DNA of 24,249 bases from UBA9732 sp963615565 (GTDB taxonomy: Bacteria; Spirochaetota; Spirochaetia; Sphaerochaetales; Sphaerochaetaceae). The translations under genes were made by a program, and so were the position numbers. The stretch is taken from positions 1-24,249 of the forward strand of contig CAVEGR010000093.1 of assembly GCA_963615565.1 (NCBI GenBank), in the 5' to 3' direction. The notes under the pieces are model-generated. The model saw only the letters and a program-made list of their open reading frames with translations. It was not told the DNA's origin and ran no database searches. This document shows positions 14,356 through 22,457 of the stretch, one piece after another; positions within the stretch are counted from its first letter, which is position 1, and each line of letters begins with the position of its first letter.

Positions 14356-15423
14356 ATGAAAAAATTTCTTAAGATTTTGTTGGCAGTCATTGCTGCCATC
14401 CTTTTAATTGTTTTGGTTTATGTTGCATATGTTCTCATTAGCTATTATCGCTTGGATGATAATTTGGCCTTGACAGTTGAGAATGCAAAGGCCGGGGCTG
14501 TAGAGACAGGAAGGCAGTATAAGCTCCTTTCTTGGAATATCGGTTTTGGGGCATATGAGGATGATTACGATTTCTTCATGGATGGTGGCACGCAGTCCTG
14601 GGCAAAGAGTAAAGAAGCGCTTAAGGCAAACATGGAAGAGATTGAGGATTTCATTGAAGCTCAAGAAGCGGATTTTAACTTTATACAGGAAGTTGATTTT
14701 GACTCTACAAGAACCTATCATGTAGATGAACGGTCCTATATCATTGATGCGTTAGAGGAACAATCATACGTATTTGCACAAAATTATGACTCGCCGTTTT
14801 TGTTCTATCCGCTTACTCAGCCGCATGGAAAGTCTAGAGCTGGAATTATGACGTTCTCAAAGTTTGGAATTAAAAGTGCTGTTAGAAGAAGTCTTCCAAT
14901 TGAAGAATCGTTGGCTAGGCTTGTGGATTTAGATAGATGTTATAGTGTTTCTAGGGTTGCGATTGAAAATGGCAAAGAGCTAGTGCTTTATAACTTACAT
15001 CTTTCTGCTTATACCACAGACGGAACTATTGCAATTGATCAGCTAAAGATGCTGGTTGCAGATATGCAGGCGGAGTATGAGAAAGGAAATTACTGCATTG
15101 CTGGTGGAGACTTTAACAAGGATGTTGTAGGTACTGGTTGCGAGGCTTTTGGTATTGAAAAGCAGGAATACAATTGGGCTCAGCCAATACCAGATTCCGT
15201 GTTTGATGGCTCAGATATTGAACTTGTGGCTCCTTTTGATGCCAATGCCCCCGTAGCAAGCTGTCGTTTACCAGATACAGCGTACTGGGAGGGACAGTTT
15301 CAAATTACCGTTGATGGTTTTATGGTAAGTCCAAATGTTGATGTAAAAGAAGCTAAAGTATTGAATACTGGTTTTGAATATTCAGATCATAATCCTGTTG
15401 CACTGACTTTCTCTCTCAAATGA
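14356..15423 (+). CDS. Membrane-anchored endonuclease/exonuclease/phosphatase family protein
   Basis: This 355-residue protein has an N-terminal membrane anchor (residues 4-30, MKKFLKILLAVIAAILL...) and an outward-facing EEP-fold domain. The fold motifs are SWNIGFG (59-65, Asn61), FIQEVD (Glu112, metal ligand), LYNLHLSAY, GGDFNKD, VDGFMVSP and the C-terminal YSDHNPV (Asp344, His345). The family contains DNases, inositol-phosphate phosphatases and sphingomyelinase-like phosphodiesterases. The substrate cannot be decided here, but an extracytoplasmic location favours a phosphodiesterase or a nutrient-scavenging nuclease. The transcript appears leaderless. A repeat cluster begins right at the stop codon. 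Confidence 0.85.
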   Translation: MKKFLKILLAVIAAILLIVLVYVAYVLISYYRLDDNLALTVENAKAGAVETGRQYKLLSWNIGFGAYEDDYDFFMDGGTQSWAKSKEALKANMEEIEDFIEAQEADFNFIQEVDFDSTRTYHVDERSYIIDALEEQSYVFAQNYDSPFLFYPLTQPHGKSRAGIMTFSKFGIKSAVRRSLPIEESLARLVDLDRCYSVSRVAIENGKELVLYNLHLSAYTTDGTIAIDQLKMLVADMQAEYEKGNYCIAGGDFNKDVVGTGCEAFGIEKQEYNWAQPIPDSVFDGSDIELVAPFDANAPVASCRLPDTAYWEGQFQITVDGFMVSPNVDVKEAKVLNTGFEYSDHNPVALTFSLK

Positions 15424-15424
15424 G

Positions 15425-15473
15425 CACATTTTGCAAAAACCTCTTCACAAAGCTCATTTTGCAAAAACCTCTG
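15425..15473 (-). repeat. Dispersed intergenic repeat, copy B (two tandem units)
   Basis: Read on the minus strand, 15446-15473 gives GAGGTTTTTGCAAAATGAGC-TTTGTG, and 15425-15445 gives the same unit again as GAGGTTTTTGCAAAATGTGC. The core of the first unit matches copy A at 6826-6856. Intervening GCAAAA and TTTTGC can pair to form a hairpin. The copy starts at the stop codon of the EEP gene. Confidence 0.7.
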
Positions 15474-15505
15474 AATATGAATTTTTGTGTGTTTACTTTC
15501 TTAAC

Positions 15506-15557
15506 TAATACTTTATGTGCAAAAATCTAGTAATACATTTAAAGTATAATACATTAA
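15506..15557 (+). promoter_or_regulatory. Response-regulator promoter region with three direct repeats
   Basis: TATAAT at 15545-15550 is a good -10 for the two-component operon, without a clear -35. Three related words TAATAC(T/A)TT(T)A lie at 15506-15515, 15531-15541 and 15547-15557. Direct repeats near a promoter lacking a -35 would fit activation or autoregulation by the OmpR-type regulator, but the spacing (25 and 16 bp) is not the usual one. Confidence 0.4.
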
Positions 15558-15599
15558 CAAACAGCACTCATACGAAACTGAGCGGTGAGGATTTGCAAA

Positions 15600-16343
15600 A
15601 TGAAATTGATATACATTGTTGAAGATCATAATGTTATAAGAGAAGGAGTTAGAAGATATCTTGAGCTTGCAGGCTACAAAGCTCTTGGTTTTCCTAATCT
15701 TACTTCTGTGAGAGAAGCATTTAGAATTACTAAAGCTGATCTTCTAATTCAAGATGTAATGTTGCCAGATGGCGATGGTTTTGAGTTTGTTCAAGAATTA
15801 AGAAAGACAATGGATATTCCTGTGATTTTTATGACAGCAAGAATATCGGAAGAAGATAGAATTCATGGTTTTGAACTTGGAGCTGACGATTATATCTCAA
15901 AGCCATTTTCTCCTAAAGAACTTGTTTTGAGGGTACAAGCAATTTTTAGACGTCTTGATGGAAATGGCAGTGATTCAAGTTCCAGCCGTAAATCTTTATT
16001 CTTCAAAGCAGGCGAAGGAAATTTAACATCAACAATTGAATTTAATGAAGTAGAGCATAGAATTGTAATCAATGGCCAGCCTCTGAATCTCACAGCAGCA
16101 GAATGGAGAATTCTTAGTTTATTGATTGAAAACTCTTCAAGAGTAATTCCAAGAACAGAAATACTTGAAAAGTGTTTCGATTATTCTTCTGCATCATATG
16201 AAAGAATTGTAGATACTCATATTAAAAATCTTAGAGCAAAACTTGGAGATTCTCCATGGATTGAGACTGTTAGAGGGTATGGATATAGGTTTATAGGTTA
16301 TCCAGCCCCAAGTGAGCAGCCAAATGGGCAGGCAAGAGAGTAA
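15600..16343 (+). CDS. OmpR/PhoB-family response regulator
   Basis: This 247-residue cytoplasmic transcription factor has a receiver domain with an acidic pocket Glu8-Asp9, phospho-acceptor Asp52 (IQDVMLPDGDG), Thr79 and Lys101 (ISKPF). A winged-helix DNA-binding domain follows (LTAAEWRILSLLIENSS ... VDTHIKNLRAKLG ... ETVRGYGYRF). The ATG at 15600 follows GTGAGG; the in-frame extension of five codons upstream has no ribosome binding site. The partner kinase gene starts 2 nt after its stop. Target genes cannot be read from the sequence, but copA lies convergently next to the kinase gene, which makes metal stress one testable stimulus. Confidence 0.95.
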   Translation: MKLIYIVEDHNVIREGVRRYLELAGYKALGFPNLTSVREAFRITKADLLIQDVMLPDGDGFEFVQELRKTMDIPVIFMTARISEEDRIHGFELGADDYISKPFSPKELVLRVQAIFRRLDGNGSDSSSSRKSLFFKAGEGNLTSTIEFNEVEHRIVINGQPLNLTAAEWRILSLLIENSSRVIPRTEILEKCFDYSSASYERIVDTHIKNLRAKLGDSPWIETVRGYGYRFIGYPAPSEQPNGQARE

Positions 16344-16345
16344 CT

Positions 16346-17863
16346 ATGAAGAAACTTTTCTTCAAATATCTTATTAGCATTTTCTCAATTACGTTGGTCA
16401 CCATCCTAGTTCAGGGTCTTATGCTGTTTTTGAGGTACTCAGACAGCCAAACTGAGTGGAAAACTAATGCATATGAGGATTTTGTGACATCTCTTGAAAA
16501 CTCCATAGAATCTGGAACATTTAACGAGTTTGGCATTGGAGTTCTTCAGAAAGTCATGGCCTCTATGGATGATGACAGAGTTTCAGGTTACGTTGTAAGA
16601 GATGTTGAAGGAAGTACCGTTTTTACTTTTGGAAAGACATCTGATGGTAGTATTTTAGCTACAATGCTACCTGCAAACCAAAAGATTTCAGGCCCTAACA
16701 CTAAAACTATCTCCACACGCTCCAAAAACATAACTAAGCTTGACCTTACTATAGACTCAAACGGAACTATTAGCGTAGAGAAGGGCACCTCATCCACCTC
16801 TTACAACACTTCCATCTCTTTGCCTAATGCTATCAATGCCGATGACGTTGTTGGCTCTATCATTCTTTCTTTCAATGGTTCAGATCTTTTCATCATAGAT
16901 ATCCTTACATACTCTCCACGTACTTATATTTATTCCAAAGATATTATCAATGCATGTTTGGAGACACTTTTATTGTCCATTCCTATTTGTCTTGTGATTG
17001 CACTAATTGCTGCTTGGGTAATTAGTTATAGGAATACTAAATACATTGATAGTATACGAAAAGCACTTCAAGGACTTGCAAAAGGAGAGTCAAATGTTAA
17101 AGTTCCAAGAGATAGTGGCATTGGGCTTGTTGAAATTTCAGATGCTGTTGAAGATCTTGATAAAGAATTGCAAAGAAATGCTATGAGTAGAAAAGCATGG
17201 TTGAGAAGTATCTCCCATGATTTAAATACACCGGCATCGGCCTTGAGAATGATTATAGATGGTCTTGAAGATGGCGTTTTCCCATGCAATGAACAGACCC
17301 TCAAGGATTTAAGTAAAGAAAGCGATACCTTGAACGCACGCATTGGCAAGGTGATAGATTTCTCTACGCTACAGGCAGATACCAAGCTAGAGATGGAGAA
17401 GGTTCCTGTTTCTGTTCTGACAGATTGCATTCTTTCTCATTTTGGAAAAGATGCAAATATTCAAGTTTGCACCAAGTGTGATGAAATTGTTTGCGATATT
17501 TCATTAATGAGTAAAGCTGCAATTGAGCTTGTTTCAAATGCTTTAGAGTATGGCACAAATCCAGAGATTCCTGTTTATTTTGAGGTCTCTAAAACAAATA
17601 CAGAGAAAAAAGAGAAATTCTGTATAAGAGTTCTTAATAAGGGTAAAGTGCCAGCACAAATGGAAGACAATAGCTTCTTTGAGCCGTGGACAAGAGGAGA
17701 TTGGTCAAGAACATGTGGAGGTTCTGGGCTTGGGCTTCCAATTGCTTGTACTCTTGCACAACTGCATAATGGCACAATTGAGCTTAAAAATAACTCAAAT
17801 GAGACCTACGGGGAGTTTGTACAGGCTACCATTACATGGTTGGAAAAAGCCAGTAGTTACTAA
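16346..17863 (+). CDS. Sensor histidine kinase (two-component)
   Basis: This 505-residue inner-membrane sensor has transmembrane segments at about 8-29 and 203-226 that enclose an extracytoplasmic sensor region of about 170 residues. A HAMP-like linker follows, then the dimerisation/phospho-acceptor domain with SISHDLNTP (His291). The ATPase domain contains ELVSNALEYG (N-box, Asn398) and GGSGLGLPIA (458-467). It is translated right behind its response regulator. The sensor region resembles nothing I can name. The stop codon lies only 5 nt from the stop of the convergent copA gene, and no terminator is visible between them. Confidence 0.94.
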   Translation: MKKLFFKYLISIFSITLVTILVQGLMLFLRYSDSQTEWKTNAYEDFVTSLENSIESGTFNEFGIGVLQKVMASMDDDRVSGYVVRDVEGSTVFTFGKTSDGSILATMLPANQKISGPNTKTISTRSKNITKLDLTIDSNGTISVEKGTSSTSYNTSISLPNAINADDVVGSIILSFNGSDLFIIDILTYSPRTYIYSKDIINACLETLLLSIPICLVIALIAAWVISYRNTKYIDSIRKALQGLAKGESNVKVPRDSGIGLVEISDAVEDLDKELQRNAMSRKAWLRSISHDLNTPASALRMIIDGLEDGVFPCNEQTLKDLSKESDTLNARIGKVIDFSTLQADTKLEMEKVPVSVLTDCILSHFGKDANIQVCTKCDEIVCDISLMSKAAIELVSNALEYGTNPEIPVYFEVSKTNTEKKEKFCIRVLNKGKVPAQMEDNSFFEPWTRGDWSRTCGGSGLGLPIACTLAQLHNGTIELKNNSNETYGEFVQATITWLEKASSY

Positions 17864-17868
17864 ACTTC

Positions 17869-20040
17869 TCAATGAAAACGTCTTAATCTCAATGCATTTA
17901 ACACTACTGACAAGCTTGAAAGGCTCATACATAAAGCTGCAATGATTGGATCTAAGGATGGGCCACCAAACAAAGTCAGTATTCCAGCTGCAACAGGAAT
18001 TCCAAGCGAATTATAGAAAAATGCCCAGAATAGACTATATTTGATGTTCTTTATAGTTGCACGGCTCAATTGAATTGCTTTTGGCACAGATTTAAGATTG
18101 CTATTCATGATAACAACATCTGCAACCTGCATGGCAGCATCTGTTCCTCCTCCCATAGCAATTCCAATATTTGCTTTTTCCAAAGCAGGAGCATCATTGA
18201 TGCCGTCTCCTACCATGATGCAATCTTGTGTTTTTTCAATAAATGTAAGTTTGTCTTGAGGCAAAAGTGAAGCATGATAACCATCAAGGCCTGCTTTAGA
18301 TGCAATTTCTTTAGCTGTTGCTTCATTATCTCCAGTAAGCATTGTAGAAGAAAGCCCCATAGCCTTGAGCTCTAAAATGGCCTCAGCTGCTTCTATTCTA
18401 AGAGTATCTGAAATCTTAATTAATCCTTTGTACTGACCATTAAGGGCAACATAAATCTGAGCCTGAGAATCCTCTTCTGGTAGTACTATGCCGTTGTCAC
18501 TCATAAGAAGTTTGTTTCCTGCAAGAATTGTTCCTTCTTTTGTGATTGCTTTAATTCCCTTACCAACAATGGCCTCAAAGCTACTGCTATCAATATTGCG
18601 TAAGTTTTCTGCAAGATTTTCATCCAATTCTTGAGCTTTCTCAATTATTGCTTTTGCATAAGGATGTTCAGACTTACGTTCAGCTAAAGCGGCCAAATGC
18701 AAAGTTTCTTTGTTTGAATAGAAACTTACTTTTGGTTTTCCTTCAGTGAGAGTTCCAGTTTTGTCAAACATGACATTTTTCATTGTAGAAAGCTGTTCAA
18801 TGGCCTGCGCACTACGAAACAGTATTCCAAGAGAGGCAGCTTTGCCAGTAGAGACCATTATTGCAATAGGAGTTGCAAGTCCAAGAGAGCAAGGACAGGC
18901 AATAACCAACACACTAACGGCACAGCGTAATGCAAAAGACAGCTCTTTTCCAGCAAGAAGCCAAGATGCCAGTGTTATTACTGCAATAGACATAACAATT
19001 GGAACAAAAACTCCAGAAACTTTATCTGCCAAGCGAGCAATAGGGGCTTTGGAGGCTTGTGCTTCCTTAACCATCTTAATTATTGAAGATAGTACAGTAT
19101 CTTTACCAATTTTTTCAGTCTTGAACACGAAAGAACCATTGGTATTGATTGTTGCACCCCAAACTTTGGAGCCAACTGTCTTTGCAACAGGTAAACTCTC
19201 ACCAGTGAGCATGCTTTCATCTACATCACTTGAACCTTCAACAATTTCACCATCAGCAGCTATTTTTTCTCCAGGGTGTACCAAAATTAGATCACCAACC
19301 GCAACATTTTTTGCATCAATTTCCTGAGTTTTTCCATCTTTTACTAATGTAGCTTTTGATGGAGCAAGGTTCATAAGACTTTTAATGCTATCGCCAGCTT
19401 TTCTGCGAGATCTCAGTTCAATATGTTTTCCCACCATTACCAGCGTAATTATCATGGCCACGCCTTCAAAATAGTACTGATGGTTCATGGTATGACCCAT
19501 GGCCATATGTTGTGTATTCTGAATTAGGTTTACTAGGCTATAGACAAAGCTTGCTGTTGCACCAGTTGCAACAAGACTATCCATGTTTGGTTGCAATCTC
19601 ACTAGATTGAAAAAGCCTTTTGTGAAAAACGAGTAGCCAGCAATCATCACTGGTATACAGAGTGCCATCTGTACCCATCCCGATACCATTGGAAGGCTTG
19701 GTATCACCATGGGAGCCATACATAGCACAAAGAGGGGTAGCGTAAAGATAATGCATGTATAGAGTCTAATTAAATGGATTTTTTCAGCCTTTTTTTCTTG
19801 AGCACTTTCTTTATCTTCAGAGCTATCTTCTGGAGCAAGTAACTTGAAGCCGCCTTTTTTGACGGCTTCTTGCATTTCTTCTATAGAGATTTTGTTTTCA
19901 TCATAGATAATTGAAGCTTCTTCTGCAGCAAGGCTAACTTGTGCACTCTCAATACCCTCTTTCTTGTTGAGAATTCTTTCAACGGATGCACTACATGCAG
20001 CACAACTCATTCCCTTAACTTTGCAAACAGCTTTTTTCAT
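17869..20040 (-). CDS. copA: Copper-exporting P1B-type ATPase CopA
   Basis: This 723-residue inner-membrane pump uses ATP to export Cu(I). It has one N-terminal heavy-metal domain with GMSCAACS (Cys13, Cys16), eight membrane segments, TGES (279-282), the transport motif CPC (382-384) and phosphorylated Asp426 in DKTGTLTEG. SEHPYAKA and GDGINDAPAL complete the ATP-binding domain. YN in segment 7 and MSLSS in segment 8 are the Cu(I) signature. A His/Met-rich extracytoplasmic loop (QHMAMGHTMNHQYY, around 177-190) also suits copper. AAAGGAG lies 14 nt before the ATG, an unusually long spacing. It begins 19 nt after the pyridoxal kinase gene. No copper repressor is visible nearby. Confidence 0.93.
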   Translation of the reverse strand: MKKAVCKVKGMSCAACSASVERILNKKEGIESAQVSLAAEEASIIYDENKISIEEMQEAVKKGGFKLLAPEDSSEDKESAQEKKAEKIHLIRLYTCIIFTLPLFVLCMAPMVIPSLPMVSGWVQMALCIPVMIAGYSFFTKGFFNLVRLQPNMDSLVATGATASFVYSLVNLIQNTQHMAMGHTMNHQYYFEGVAMIITLVMVGKHIELRSRRKAGDSIKSLMNLAPSKATLVKDGKTQEIDAKNVAVGDLILVHPGEKIAADGEIVEGSSDVDESMLTGESLPVAKTVGSKVWGATINTNGSFVFKTEKIGKDTVLSSIIKMVKEAQASKAPIARLADKVSGVFVPIVMSIAVITLASWLLAGKELSFALRCAVSVLVIACPCSLGLATPIAIMVSTGKAASLGILFRSAQAIEQLSTMKNVMFDKTGTLTEGKPKVSFYSNKETLHLAALAERKSEHPYAKAIIEKAQELDENLAENLRNIDSSSFEAIVGKGIKAITKEGTILAGNKLLMSDNGIVLPEEDSQAQIYVALNGQYKGLIKISDTLRIEAAEAILELKAMGLSSTMLTGDNEATAKEIASKAGLDGYHASLLPQDKLTFIEKTQDCIMVGDGINDAPALEKANIGIAMGGGTDAAMQVADVVIMNSNLKSVPKAIQLSRATIKNIKYSLFWAFFYNSLGIPVAAGILTLFGGPSLDPIIAALCMSLSSLSVVLNALRLRRFH

Positions 20041-20059
20041 AAAATGCTTATATGCTCCT

Positions 20060-20887
20060 TTAGAGCGCGCTAATTAGTTCTCCAAGAACTGGTTCAAATC
20101 TAGCTCCGTACCAATGATCTACATCTTGCTGTGTAATTTCAATACATTTTACTGTGTAATCTGCAGCAATTTTGGCTGAATCATAAGCATCATGTCCATG
20201 AAGTAATGCACCAACAAAAGCAGAAGAGTAAATGTCTCCAGTTCCATGACAGCCTTTTGAGATTTTCTTATGTCTGTAATACTTAGTCTCTGTGCCGTCA
20301 TAAACCGCAACACCAGTTGTGCTATCATCATAGCTAACACCAGTGAGGATGATTGTACCACTGCAAATCTTTGCAAGTTCTTCTAAAAGACCTTTAACAT
20401 ATGTTTCATCATATGTTTCCTTATATTCGTAGTGAGTAAGGAAGCAGCCTTCAGTAATGTTTGGAAGAATGTAATCTGCAACAGAACAGAGTTTTTTCAT
20501 TTCTTGTACAAAATCTTCATCAAAACCATAGTACAGCTTTCCGTTATCAGCCATGGCTGGATCTACAATCTTAGATGCACCAGGTTTCAGTAGAGTGTTC
20601 ATAATATCCACAACATATGAAATTTGTTTTGCACTACCTAGATAACCTGTATAAACAGCATCAAAATTAATGTCTTCAGATTTCCAATGATTAGCTATAG
20701 CAGGCATATCTTCAGTCAAGTCTCTGAAAGTATAACCAGTAAAACCACCTGTATGAGTTGAAAGAACAGCAGAAGGAAGGATTGCTGTCTCAAGTCCACA
20801 AGCGGAAAGGATTGGTAGTGCAACGGTAAGTGAACACTGACCAACACATGAAATATCCTGAATTGTTAAAATTCGTTTAAAATCCAT
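20060..20887 (-). CDS. Pyridoxal/pyridoxamine kinase
   Basis: This 275-residue ribokinase-fold enzyme phosphorylates vitamin B6 vitamers to make or salvage pyridoxal 5'-phosphate in the cytoplasm. It starts with the family's ILTIQDISCVGQCSLTVALP and has STHTGGFTGYTFRDL. It has NITEG in the nucleotide region and the catalytic anion hole GCHGTGD (212-218, Asp218 as base). Length and motif spacing fit the clostridial/spirochaetal pyridoxamine kinases. AAGGAGG lies 8 nt before the ATG. The lipoprotein gene ends 12 nt upstream and copA starts 19 nt downstream, so the three are probably one transcript with no evident functional link. Confidence 0.9.
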   Translation of the reverse strand: MDFKRILTIQDISCVGQCSLTVALPILSACGLETAILPSAVLSTHTGGFTGYTFRDLTEDMPAIANHWKSEDINFDAVYTGYLGSAKQISYVVDIMNTLLKPGASKIVDPAMADNGKLYYGFDEDFVQEMKKLCSVADYILPNITEGCFLTHYEYKETYDETYVKGLLEELAKICSGTIILTGVSYDDSTTGVAVYDGTETKYYRHKKISKGCHGTGDIYSSAFVGALLHGHDAYDSAKIAADYTVKCIEITQQDVDHWYGARFEPVLGELISAL

Positions 20888-20899
20888 AAGAATTCCTCC

Positions 20900-22051
20900 T
20901 TAGAATCCTATAAGTTCATCAGAATTTGATGTGCTACTCTTTGTTCCATTTATTTGAGCAATAGCAGCATCCTGGTTTTCCTTAATGTTTTTAAGTGTGT
21001 AATACAATGCTAGTGCATTACTGTTACCAGATTTATTGTAAACCTCCCAAGAAAGGGTGAATGCATCATCATAGTCGCCAAGTGCATAGTATAAAACCGC
21101 AGCATTGTAGCCACTTGCAATGTGACCGGATGCATTGTACTCTCTGAGGAACATCTCAAGAGCTACTTTGTAATTTCCACTATCTACATATTTATAAGCA
21201 TCTTGTAGGGACTCTACCTTTGGTTTGTTAGCCATAAGATCAATATATATGGTCTCGTAATGAGGTGAGAGTTGATTGGTGACTGCTGAGAAAAAATCAT
21301 CTACAAGAGATTCAAAAATTTCTGTTGCAGAATAGCATACATAAATAGAGGTATCATAGACAAACTTCTTTATATCTTCAGGATCTGTATGACCAATTTT
21401 TGTCATTATATCTCCACTGGAAATTGACTGGGTCTTGTTTGCAATGTATACGTTAGCTTCAACATCAGTTACCATGTATGTTAGGCTTATAGCCGCATTT
21501 TGGACAAGATAGAAATTATAACCAGTTACTTTTGAAGTATCAGTTGAATCATAAATTGCTATTGCTGTGATGTACTCGTCATAGTACATATAGCTGATAT
21601 TGGAAGTCAAAAGGGCATCTATATTACTATTTAACAGGGTCTTTCTAGTTGTACCCATGATTTTGCCTGCAGCAATAAGAGCATCTGTATAATCTGGACC
21701 TTTAACGGTAAAGAAACCTTTATCTATTGCTTTAGCTAAATTTTTTGATGTATAGCTGGTGACCTTATCTGATGTTGTTAAATCAAATCTAGAAGGTAAA
21801 TTTGTTAAATACTGACTATATGTGTCATCAATGTTTCCTCTAACAGGAATTGGCAAAAGCTGACGAATAATGTCTGGTAATGTGGCATTATAGCTAGTAG
21901 ATTGAACAGCTATTGTCTTATATCCAGCAACATTGACCTCTGCAGGAACAAGAGTCCTGAGTCCAATTGTTGAATAACAACTAGTAGCAAAAAGAAGTAC
22001 ACATAAAGTTAAAACTATTAGAACAAAAGATTTTGTTTTATTTGTTTTCAT
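20900..22051 (-). CDS. TPR-like lipoprotein of unknown function
   Basis: This 383-residue predicted lipoprotein has a basic N-terminus (MKTNKTK), a hydrophobic stretch and the lipobox FATSC, giving a lipidated Cys25. The mature N-terminus PAEVNVAGYKTIAVQSTS resembles the start of lipoproteins that begin with a CsgG/TolB-N-like or DUF6340-like strand; that resemblance is from memory and tentative. Residues from about 295 (YKYVDSGNYKVALEMF ... YNAAVLYYALGDYDDAF) look like two tetratricopeptide repeats. The protein is probably an envelope scaffold. The ATG at 22051 is preceded by GGAGAGG; the frame extends six codons further to a TTG, but that would swallow the ribosome binding site. It is the first gene of the minus-strand unit with the kinase and copA. 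Confidence 0.75.
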   Translation of the reverse strand: MKTNKTKSFVLIVLTLCVLLFATSCYSTIGLRTLVPAEVNVAGYKTIAVQSTSYNATLPDIIRQLLPIPVRGNIDDTYSQYLTNLPSRFDLTTSDKVTSYTSKNLAKAIDKGFFTVKGPDYTDALIAAGKIMGTTRKTLLNSNIDALLTSNISYMYYDEYITAIAIYDSTDTSKVTGYNFYLVQNAAISLTYMVTDVEANVYIANKTQSISSGDIMTKIGHTDPEDIKKFVYDTSIYVCYSATEIFESLVDDFFSAVTNQLSPHYETIYIDLMANKPKVESLQDAYKYVDSGNYKVALEMFLREYNASGHIASGYNAAVLYYALGDYDDAFTLSWEVYNKSGNSNALALYYTLKNIKENQDAAIAQINGTKSSTSNSDELIGF

Positions 22052-22073
22052 TTTTCCTCTCCAAAGCAACAGG

Positions 22074-22103
22074 AGTATATCACTATATGCACAAAAAACT
22101 CAA
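22074..22103 (-). promoter_or_regulatory. Promoter of the lipoprotein-kinase-copA unit
   Basis: On the minus strand, TTGAGT (22098-22103) and TATACT (22074-22079) are separated by 18 nt, with TG at the extended -10 position. Transcription would start near 22067, leaving a 16-nt leader that holds the ribosome binding site. Confidence 0.6.
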
Positions 22104-22126
22104 TTGACATCAATTGCAACTATAAT
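22101..22126. promoter_or_regulatory. Palindromic operator candidate and -10 of the acidic protein gene
   Basis: CAATTGA-CA-TCAATTG (22101-22116) is a perfect 7-bp-arm palindrome in the divergent intergenic region. It overlaps the -35 of the minus-strand promoter and ends 4 bp before a perfect TATAAT (22121-22126) that would serve the plus-strand gene. A protein bound here could control both directions. Confidence 0.5.
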
Positions 22127-22164
22127 TATCCTTTATGCATCTGGACCGCAAACAGGGGGCAACT

Positions 22165-22452
22165 ATGGCAGTGAGATCAGATTGGGATGACAATTTATTT
22201 GATGACGACAACATCCTTGATGATGACGATTTTGAAGACGATGATCTTGAGGATGATGATCTTGAAGATGAAGATGATGACGACTTTGAAGATGAAGAAT
22301 TTGTAGATCCTTACGATGCTCCAGATGTAAGTGACTTTGATGAAGATGAATACCAAGATGAAGATGATGACGAGGATGATGATGAAGATTTCCTCAATGA
22401 TGGCTTCTATTATGATGATGAGTATTCAGATGATTCAAACGGAGATTATTGA
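22165..22452 (+). CDS. Small, extremely acidic protein of unknown function
   Basis: This 95-residue protein consists largely of Asp and Glu, with scattered Phe and Tyr. After MAVRSDWDDNLFDDDN it runs through low-complexity stretches such as FEDDDLEDDDLEDEDDDDFE, a locally repeated EDDDL pattern. It has no signal peptide, no membrane segment and no recognisable domain. It should be disordered and highly negative, and could bind basic proteins, RNA polymerase or divalent cations (inference). The ATG at 22165 is preferred because CAGGGGGC lies 5 nt upstream; the in-frame ATG at 22135 would give an almost leaderless start. The skewed composition is carried by ordinary GAT/GAA/GAC codons, and the frame is intact. 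The stop lies 5 nt from the convergent lplA stop. Confidence 0.7.
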   Translation: MAVRSDWDDNLFDDDNILDDDDFEDDDLEDDDLEDEDDDDFEDEEFVDPYDAPDVSDFDEDEYQDEDDDEDDDEDFLNDGFYYDDEYSDDSNGDY

Positions 22453-22457
22453 TACTT

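Noticed and set aside
18746..19327. 193-codon plus-strand frame inside copA
   Set aside because: It is a mirror frame of the conserved ATPase coding sequence and has no start signal.
22104..22126. TTGACA with TATAAT as a promoter for the acidic protein gene
   Set aside because: Both boxes are perfect, but the spacer is only 11 nt, too short for sigma70. The TTGACA is better explained as part of the palindrome.
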